Assembly (NCBI RefSeq): GCF_016918075.2
Contig: NZ_JAERPS020000002.1
Coordinates: forward strand, 124,001 to 188,000
From: Rheinheimera maricola
GTDB taxonomy: Bacteria; Pseudomonadota; Gammaproteobacteria; Enterobacterales; Alteromonadaceae
Direction of reading: 5' to 3'
DNA length: 64,000 nucleotides
In this document: positions 58,454-64,000 of the stretch, in pieces
Numbering within the stretch: position 1 is the stretch's first letter
Layout of the letters: every line of letters begins with the position of its first letter
Position numbers and translations under genes: made by a program
The notes under the pieces: generated by a model
The model's input: only the letters and a program-made list of their open reading frames with translations
Databases searched by the model: none
Told to the model about the DNA's origin: nothing

Positions 58454-58843
58454 ATGATGAGCTTGACAACACCGGCATTGCTATTTCCAGCTATCTCGTT
58501 GTTACTGCTGGCTTATACCAACCGCTTTTTAGTATTAGCACAATTGATCCGCGAATTAAATCAACGTGAGGGCGATAATGTGCGCGATTTGGCCAAACGG
58601 CAAATATCTAATCTGCGCAAACGGATTTTTTTGATTAAAACCATGCAAGCCTTTGCTGTGCTTAGTTTTGTTCTATGCACAAGCGCCATGTTTTGCTTGT
58701 TTATGTCATGGCAAATTGCCGGCCAATTGTTGTTCGTGATTAGTCTGATTAGCTTATTAATTAGTCTGCTCTATTCTTTATATGAGATCCAAATCTCCTG
58801 TGATGCAATAAATATAGAACTTGAATCACTGCAGAATGGCTGA
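58454..58843 (+). CDS. DUF2721 membrane protein
   Basis: Small protein with a helix at about residues 5-22, a basic cytoplasmic stretch (NVRDLAKRQISNLRKRI), then two helices (about 60-80 and 88-108). It fits the DUF2721 family, which has no known role. 129 residues; ATG at 58454 with AGGA-like sequence upstream. 26 bp before the HD-GYP response-regulator gene, possibly cotranscribed. Confidence 0.85.
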   Translation: MMSLTTPALLFPAISLLLLAYTNRFLVLAQLIRELNQREGDNVRDLAKRQISNLRKRIFLIKTMQAFAVLSFVLCTSAMFCLFMSWQIAGQLLFVISLISLLISLLYSLYEIQISCDAINIELESLQNG

Positions 58844-58869
58844 TTAGCGTAACGGCAGCGGATACCACT

Positions 58870-60396
58870 ATGAGCAATGAAAATTTTCTGTTTGATGAAG
58901 ACTTAGTTAGCGACGACAGTCCGCCAGAGCCCAATATGGCTGCGCCATGGATGGCTTTAGTTGTGGATGATGATGAAAGCATTCATCAAATTACCGCTTT
59001 GGTACTAAACAATTTCGAATTTGAACAACGCCCACTGCGGCTACTGCATGCTTACAGTGCCGCCGAGGCAGAGAAAATTATTGTCAGTAATCCGGATATT
59101 GCTTTGGCAATAATTGATGTTGTTATGGAAACTCAACATGCCGGTCTTGAGCTGGTCAAAATCATTCGGCAGCACATTAAAAACCAACGGATGCGCCTGA
59201 TATTGCGCACGGGGCAGCCCGGCGAAGCGCCTGAAGAGCACGTAATCCGTGATTATGATATTAATGATTACAAGAACAAAACCGAAGTCACCGCAATTAA
59301 ATTAAAAACGCTATTTTATGCTGCTCTTCGCTCTTATCGTGATATCTGTATTATTGAAAACCATAAAGCCGGCTTAGAAAAAATTATTGGCTGCACCACC
59401 AGTTTTTTACAATGCAGCTCGCTGCGCCAGTTTGCCTCGTTAATTTTGGGGCAAGTTGCTTTCTTGCTTGGGCTTGAACGCGAGCAGTTATACTGTTGTG
59501 CAGCCATCAATAACGTAGACCATAACGATGTTGCATTGGAGGTAATTGCCAGTAGTAACTCTGCCAAACCCAGCACGCTACCCGCCGATGTTGTCAGCAA
59601 AATTTTACACGTTCAGCAGGCTAAACAGTCGTATTATGGTGAGGACTGCTTTATCGGCTACTTCACTACTCATAAAGGCAGCGAAAACTTTCTTTATGTG
59701 AGCAAAGGCAGTAAGTTAGAACAAACTGATCATCAACTGTTAAGCTACTTTTCGCACAATATCGCCATTGCCTATGAAAATATTCGCTTACGTGAATTAA
59801 TGCGCGAAAGTCAGCGTGAGTTGTCATACATTCTTGGTGAAGCGGTAGAAAAGCGATCCAAAGAGACGGGTAGTCACGTAAAACGAGTAGCAAACTATAG
59901 CTATTTGCTGGCGGTAAAATGTGGGTTAAGCGAATTCGAAGCTGAGAAGATTAAGTTAGCTTCTCCACTGCATGATTTGGGTAAAATCGCTATTCCGGAC
60001 CACATCCTGAATAAGCCAGGTAAACATACCGAAGAAGAGTGGGCGATCATGCTGCAACATGCTGAATTGGGTTACCAGATTTTACAAAATTCCAATAACG
60101 AGATCCTGCAGATGGGTGCCATTATAGCGCAGCAGCATCATGAAAAATGGAATGGTAAAGGTTACCCGCAAGGCTTGAGCGGACACAACATTCATATCGC
60201 CGGCCGCATTACCGCGCTGGCAGATGTATTTGACGCTCTGGGCAGTGATCGCTGTTATAAAAAGGCTTGGCCACTTAACGATATTATCGAACTAATAGCC
60301 GCCGAAAGTGGTCAACATTTTGACCCGGCCCTGGCAGATATATTACTTAAACATCTAGATGCATTTCTCGCCATACGCGATGCTTATCCAGATTAA
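58870..60396 (+). CDS. Response regulator with DUF3369 and HD-GYP domains (c-di-GMP phosphodiesterase)
   Basis: Receiver domain (residues 28-150; VVDDDESIHQ, Asp in AIIDVVMET), DUF3369 sensory domain (about 170-310; SLRQFASLILGQVAFLLGLE), and an HD-GYP domain (about 325-505). The HD motif is SPLHDLGKIAIPDHIL and the GYP motif is WNGKGYPQGL. Other metal-binding His positions (QHAELG, QQHHEKWNG, LADVFDAL) are in place, so an active cyclic di-GMP hydrolase is expected. 508 residues. No cognate kinase is adjacent. Confidence 0.94.
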   Translation: MSNENFLFDEDLVSDDSPPEPNMAAPWMALVVDDDESIHQITALVLNNFEFEQRPLRLLHAYSAAEAEKIIVSNPDIALAIIDVVMETQHAGLELVKIIRQHIKNQRMRLILRTGQPGEAPEEHVIRDYDINDYKNKTEVTAIKLKTLFYAALRSYRDICIIENHKAGLEKIIGCTTSFLQCSSLRQFASLILGQVAFLLGLEREQLYCCAAINNVDHNDVALEVIASSNSAKPSTLPADVVSKILHVQQAKQSYYGEDCFIGYFTTHKGSENFLYVSKGSKLEQTDHQLLSYFSHNIAIAYENIRLRELMRESQRELSYILGEAVEKRSKETGSHVKRVANYSYLLAVKCGLSEFEAEKIKLASPLHDLGKIAIPDHILNKPGKHTEEEWAIMLQHAELGYQILQNSNNEILQMGAIIAQQHHEKWNGKGYPQGLSGHNIHIAGRITALADVFDALGSDRCYKKAWPLNDIIELIAAESGQHFDPALADILLKHLDAFLAIRDAYPD

Positions 60397-60411
60397 TTAC
60401 AGGACAACAAT

Positions 60412-61005
60412 ATGCTACTCAAGAACATGAAACAGTTAGTTATTACCTGCGCGGCAGTGGCAACCTTAGTGATAACAGGCTGTGCCAGTGGGCCTAAGGT
60501 GCGATCCGATGCTGCTGAAAATATTAATTTCTCCAGCTACAAAACCTTTGCTTTTATGCCGGAACCCGCTACCGATAAAGCCGGTTACGCCACTCTGGTT
60601 ACGCAACATTTTAAAGACGCCATAAGTGCAGAGATGACTGCCCTAGGTTATCAATATAGTGAAACCAACGCCGATTTACTGGTCAACTTCAACTCCAATG
60701 TAGAGAACCGTACCGACATACGCTCGATGCCAACAGCTAACGTGCACTACGGCTACTACAATTACCGTCGGGGCATATATGCAGGTTTCCCGCTGCATAA
60801 TAATGATATAGATACCATTCGCTACAAATATGGCACGGTAAATATAGATGTTGTTGACGCAGCGCAAAAACAGTTAGTGTGGGAAGGCGTTTCAGAAGGC
60901 ACACTGAAAAAATCTGATTTAGAAAATCCAAAGCAAGCTATTGCTGAGGTTGTCGGATTAATTTTTCAGCAATACCCCAGCCGTAAGAGTGTACCGCAGT
61001 CATAG
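60412..61005 (+). CDS. DUF4136 lipoprotein
   Basis: Lipoprotein signal with lipobox VITGC (Cys near residue 24), followed by a DUF4136 domain: FSSYKTFAFMPEPAT, ALGYQYSETNADLLVNFN, GTVNIDVVDAAQKQLVWEGVSEG. Tyr-rich stretch VHYGYYNYRRG in the middle. 197 residues. 15 bp after the HD-GYP gene, probably the same transcript. Function is unknown; it should sit in the periplasmic leaflet of a membrane. Confidence 0.88.
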   Translation: MLLKNMKQLVITCAAVATLVITGCASGPKVRSDAAENINFSSYKTFAFMPEPATDKAGYATLVTQHFKDAISAEMTALGYQYSETNADLLVNFNSNVENRTDIRSMPTANVHYGYYNYRRGIYAGFPLHNNDIDTIRYKYGTVNIDVVDAAQKQLVWEGVSEGTLKKSDLENPKQAIAEVVGLIFQQYPSRKSVPQS

Positions 61006-61034
61006 TACTGCGGCAGCGCAACCGGAACTCACAG

Positions 61035-61619
61035 CTAAAACGCAGTTCCCGGCACCATCTGTAGAATTTTTTCCTGTAGCGCCGCACAGTCGGCGTTTTT
61101 ATTTTGCTGCTGAATAGACAACGTTAGCTCACCTACCGTTACACCGAATTTATGCAAAGTCGTGCGATTAACCAGGTTTTCGTTATCAATTAAGTACAGC
61201 CAGTCTTTTACTTTTACGTCCAGGGTGTCGCCGTCATAAGGAATACGCAGGGTATATTCCCAATATAAGCTGTTACCGGCCAGCTGGCCTTTTGCCTGGC
61301 CTATCACATCGCCCGCACTGCCAGTTACACTGCCATCTGCATTTTGCTGCAGTTGCCAGTGGCGCTGCTCAATGCGGCCATCGCTGAAGTAAAACAGCTC
61401 GTATAAGTTGCCGTTTCTCCCTTGCCAGCTGCCACACAATTCCGCCGTAAAACGCACACTTTGTTTACCTTGCCAGTCATGCAGCACCCCCCAGGCACGG
61501 CTTTCACCCTGAAAAAACTGATCCAGCTTTAACTGCGGCGTCTCATTGCTATACTCCGACACCGACTGACTGCAACCAGACACCAATGCCGCAATGGCTA
61601 ATAACGAAAATTTTTGCAT
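61035..61619 (-). CDS. DUF3833 lipoprotein
   Basis: Lipobox LVSGC (Cys near residue 16), then DUF3833 sequence: LDQFFQGESRAWGVLHDWQGKQSVRFTAELCG, LYELFYFSDG, YWEYTLRIPYDGDTLDVKVKDWLYLID. 194 residues. The ATG at 61619 follows AGGAGG. Close relatives often lie near fatty-acid or envelope genes; no function is known. Convergent with the DUF4136 gene and divergent from the ECF sigma operon. Confidence 0.85.
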   Translation of the reverse strand: MQKFSLLAIAALVSGCSQSVSEYSNETPQLKLDQFFQGESRAWGVLHDWQGKQSVRFTAELCGSWQGRNGNLYELFYFSDGRIEQRHWQLQQNADGSVTGSAGDVIGQAKGQLAGNSLYWEYTLRIPYDGDTLDVKVKDWLYLIDNENLVNRTTLHKFGVTVGELTLSIQQQNKNADCAALQEKILQMVPGTAF

Positions 61620-61758
61620 AACCCCTCCTTAATATGGCGAAATTTACGGCTGACATCACAATGTAGCCCAAAAAAATGCAAAAAAACCTCAACAGCGGCA
61701 AACTAAATATATTGTCGGCCCGACTTATTAAGCAAAACCAGCAGAGAATAATAATATC

Positions 61759-62319
61759 GTGTTTAAACGCAGTGACGAGAGCTTAATTGCCAAAGCGTTG
61801 AATGGCGACCAGCACGCCTGGCAACAACTGGTAAACCGCCACCAGGCAGCGCTGTTTTACTTTGGCTTGCGCCTGCTGGGCTCGAAAGAAGACGCCAGCG
61901 ACCTGTTACAGGATGTACTGATGGTGCTGTGTCGTAATTTAGGCCAGTACCGCGGCGACAGCAGCTTTAAGAGCTGGTTATTTGGCATCGCCAATTACCG
62001 CGCCATGGACATGCTACGTAAACGCAAGTACAGCGATAATGATGATGCCCTGGCAGAGTTGCCCGACGATGCCCCGGATTTAAGCCAACAGCTGGCCGGC
62101 ACACAACAACAGCAGCAGGTGCGCCAACAGTTGCGCAGTTTGCCGCCAGAACAACGGCTGGTACTGGAGCTGAAGTTTTATCAGCAATTCACCTTTGATG
62201 AAATTGCCGGCCAGTTGGCCATTTCTGCTAATACGGTTAAATCGCGGTTTTATGCCGCGTTGGATAAATTGCGCCTGCAGTTGGAGGACGACCATGTCGA
62301 ACAATCAGCAAATTTTTGA
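61759..62319 (+). CDS. ECF-type RNA polymerase sigma factor
   Basis: Group-4 sigma factor. Sigma-2 region (residues 10-80: LLQDVLMVLCRNLGQYRGDSSFKSWLFGIANYRAMDMLRKR) and sigma-4 region (about 115-175: LPPEQRLVLELKFYQQFTFDEIAGQLAISANTVKSRFYAALDKL). 186 residues. GTG start at 61759 with a weak ribosome site. Overlaps the next gene by 26 bp in another frame, a common sigma/anti-sigma arrangement. The regulon and target promoter are not visible. Confidence 0.93.
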   Translation: MFKRSDESLIAKALNGDQHAWQQLVNRHQAALFYFGLRLLGSKEDASDLLQDVLMVLCRNLGQYRGDSSFKSWLFGIANYRAMDMLRKRKYSDNDDALAELPDDAPDLSQQLAGTQQQQQVRQQLRSLPPEQRLVLELKFYQQFTFDEIAGQLAISANTVKSRFYAALDKLRLQLEDDHVEQSANF

Positions 62320-62941
62320 GCAATGGCTCGAAGGTAAAATCAGCGCTGAGCACTGTGCGCAGCAACTGCAACACGACACGCTATGGTATGGTCGGCTGCA
62401 AAATGCTCTGGCAGTACATGCTGATGCCAAAACACCTGAGTTTGCGGTTCTACCGGTGTTTGACGCCAGCAGTGCTTTTGCCGGCCAGTGGCAACGACCG
62501 GCAGCCAAACGCAGCTGGTGGCCGCAAGTCAGCCTGGCGCTGTCCTGTGCGGCAATGCTGATCAGCTTATCGCCGGCACAGTTTCGTTTGCAGGATGGCA
62601 GCCTGACGCTCAGCTGGCATAACCCTAAAGCCGAGGTAGAGGCAGCAGTAACCAGTGCACTTACCGCGTACCGACAACAACAGCAACAATGGCTGGCACA
62701 GCAACTGGATTTTCAGCAACAAAATACCAGCTCGCAGTTGGTGCTGTTAAAAGACTATTTACAGGACGAACTAAAGCGCGACCAGCGCAGCGATATGCTG
62801 CAATTGGTGGAATACCTGAACCAGCAACGTCAGTCTGACTGGCAATACTGGCAAGAAAACTATCAACCGATGCAGGCCGGCTATCGCCCTGCTGACAGCT
62901 ACTATTTAACCCCAACAGACAGCGGAGTGGTAAAACCATGA
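62294..62941 (+). CDS. Probable membrane anti-sigma factor
   Basis: 215 residues starting at the ATG at 62294 (GGAGG upstream), overlapping the sigma gene. A short N-terminal cytoplasmic domain of about 80 residues is followed by one membrane helix (SLALSCAAMLISLSPAQF) and a Gln-rich periplasmic coiled coil. The zinc motif H-x3-C-x2-C of many anti-sigma factors is absent. Position and topology are the evidence for the role; there is no clear family by eye. Confidence 0.72.
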   Translation: MSNNQQIFEQWLEGKISAEHCAQQLQHDTLWYGRLQNALAVHADAKTPEFAVLPVFDASSAFAGQWQRPAAKRSWWPQVSLALSCAAMLISLSPAQFRLQDGSLTLSWHNPKAEVEAAVTSALTAYRQQQQQWLAQQLDFQQQNTSSQLVLLKDYLQDELKRDQRSDMLQLVEYLNQQRQSDWQYWQENYQPMQAGYRPADSYYLTPTDSGVVKP

Positions 62942-63825
62942 TTACATTAGGTCGTATCTCATTATGTGTTGCAGCTTGCGCTGCAGTTATCGGTTACAAC
63001 CCACTGCTGGCGGCAGACGTCAGCCCGGCACTGAAGAAAAATGCCGATATCCTGCAGACCATTTTGCACACTGCGTTTAAAGACAGTGAACAGGCCAGGC
63101 TGTCGTCACTACAATACAGTTACCTAAGCGGCCAAGGCATATTGTTTCAAGCCAGCAGCGGCAGCCGGCACAGGTTTCAGTTCAGAAATATCACTATGCA
63201 ATCAGCCCCTGCAGCACCGGTTGCTCCCTTGCCGCCCCTGCCGGGCAGTGAGTTTGAATTTGAATTCGACAGCAGTGATGCAGAGGAAATGGCAGAGGCC
63301 GCAGAGAGCATGGCCGAGCAGATGCACGAACAGCATCGCCAAGCCTACCGCATTGCAGAAAAACAGCGGGTAATAGAGCGGGAGCTGCGGGATGCCGAAC
63401 GCGAAAAACGTGATATCGAATTTAATAAAAGCCTGACCACACTGGACAAAGAGCAGCAGCAGGAGCTGCAGATGTTGCAACAAAAAACCAAACTGCTGCA
63501 GGAAAAACTGACTGAAGCGGAGAGAGAAGCGTCGTTAACCCGCAAACAACTGGAAGAGCAGCGGGCAAAGCAATTAGCTGAACAGCAGCAACAAACAGCT
63601 GCCATGCTGAAAACAGTTGGCGAGAAGTTCAGCCAGGTGTTGTGTGATTACGGCGCCAGCCTGCGCGATATGCCGGATAACGAATATGTTACCTTGCAGG
63701 TGAACAACCGCGGCAGCGAAGGGCGCTATTACTGGGTGGTTAAAAAGACCGATATTAACCAGTGCATGACAGGGAAAATTAAAGCCAAAGATTTACTGGC
63801 CAAAACCACCAGCTATCAGTTCTAG
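62938..63825 (+). CDS. Exported coiled-coil protein of the ECF operon
   Basis: I do not recognise the family. N-terminal signal peptide (cleavage likely after LLAA, near residue 26), a proline-rich linker and an acidic Glu/Met stretch. A long charged coiled coil (about 130-225) follows, with a small C-terminal domain (VLCDYGASLRDM, YVTLQVNNRG, YYWVVKKTDINQC) containing two cysteines. 295 residues. Overlaps the anti-sigma gene by 4 bp (ATGA), so the three genes form a coupled operon. It may be the sensor or effector for the sigma pair; this is inference. Confidence 0.78.
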   Translation: MITLGRISLCVAACAAVIGYNPLLAADVSPALKKNADILQTILHTAFKDSEQARLSSLQYSYLSGQGILFQASSGSRHRFQFRNITMQSAPAAPVAPLPPLPGSEFEFEFDSSDAEEMAEAAESMAEQMHEQHRQAYRIAEKQRVIERELRDAEREKRDIEFNKSLTTLDKEQQQELQMLQQKTKLLQEKLTEAEREASLTRKQLEEQRAKQLAEQQQQTAAMLKTVGEKFSQVLCDYGASLRDMPDNEYVTLQVNNRGSEGRYYWVVKKTDINQCMTGKIKAKDLLAKTTSYQF

Positions 63826-63869
63826 CATAAAATCGGTACCAATACTGCCGGTGAAAGCTAACGAACCGG

Positions 63870-63960
63870 TTTGCCCACGCCAACGCGCCGTAAACCCATC
63901 CCTGGGGGCTCGACTCAGGCATCCATGCCTTCAACGGTTGGCTTAGGGCAAGCCGATTCT
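63870..63960. repeat. Possible intergenic repeat with hairpins
   Basis: Non-coding sequence with a GGG-rich run and two short hairpins: AGGCAT-CC-ATGCCT (63917-63930) and GGCTT-AGGGC-AAGCC (63940-63954). The wording and structure are like dispersed intergenic repeats of marine gammaproteobacteria. Only one copy is visible in this window, so repeat status is unproven. Confidence 0.35.
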
Positions 63961-64000
63961 CACTCAGCAGCTCAGCATTACAGCTGTCTGATGTACTAAA

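Noticed and set aside
60992-61011. CCGCAG/CTGCGG hairpin at the DUF4136 gene end
   Set aside because: It overlaps the stop codon region and has no T-run, so I do not call it a terminator.

Overview
This window reads as a chromosomal segment of a free-living, motile gammaproteobacterium. Gene content and order resemble Alteromonadales, and relatives of Rheinheimera, Alishewanella or Arsukibacterium are my best guess. That placement is inference from gene order and protein character, not from a database search. The order includes many blocks shared with Escherichia coli: metJ/metB-metL-metF, rpmE/priA, ftsN-hslV-hslU, yihY-dtd-yiiD, typA/glnA and glnL-glnG, cpxP/cpxR-cpxA, yibN-grxC-secB-gpsA facing gpmI-envC-yibQ, and rsmD/ftsY-ftsE-ftsX-rpoH. 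I see no rRNA, tRNA, CRISPR array, prophage, transposase or integrase, so this is core genome rather than an island.

Layout. 1-0.55 kb: start of argC with a tandem ArgR operator. 0.57-3.6 kb: a large periplasmic-propeller diguanylate cyclase. 3.7-8.8 kb: the methionine block, metB-metL-metF under a two-part MetJ operator, with metJ divergent. 8.9-10.8 kb: malic enzyme, a 523-bp gene-free gap, and rpmE. 11-16.2 kb: priA, ftsN, hslVU and a DUF971 gene. 16.2-29.2 kb: a signalling-rich stretch with two chemoreceptors, a PAP2 phosphatase, two EAL proteins, rraA, hutG, hutI/hutC with a HutC-type operator, and a membrane protein with an Mrr-like fold. 29.2-34.3 kb: yihY-dtd-madA-SDR, then typA. 34.4-39.3 kb: nitrogen control (glnA, glnL, glnG) with sigma-54 and NtrC sites. 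39.3-43.5 kb: the Cpx envelope-stress system, pldB and trmL. 43.6-51.4 kb: a degenerate EAL protein, then the gpsA-secB-grxC-yibN and gpmI-envC-yibQ operons. 51.4-56 kb: rpoH, ftsXEY and rsmD. 56-58.3 kb: a three-gene operon of little-known proteins. 58.4-61.6 kb: DUF2721, an HD-GYP response regulator and two lipoproteins. 61.7-63.8 kb: an ECF sigma, a probable anti-sigma and a coiled-coil exported protein. The last 170 bp look like an intergenic repeat.

Themes. Stress control is prominent. A perfect CIRCE element (TTAGCACTC-N9-GAGTGCTAA) lies just upstream of rpoH, which suggests that the HrcA repressor controls the heat-shock sigma factor. hslVU has a candidate sigma-32 promoter, and cpxP/cpxRA share Cpx boxes. 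Cyclic-di-GMP turnover is also prominent, with five GGDEF, EAL or HD-GYP proteins of graded degeneracy. The least described items are the CIRCE-rpoH arrangement, the membrane-anchored degenerate Mrr-like protein, the ECF operon, and a perfect inverted repeat in front of a glutamine-rich coiled-coil operon.
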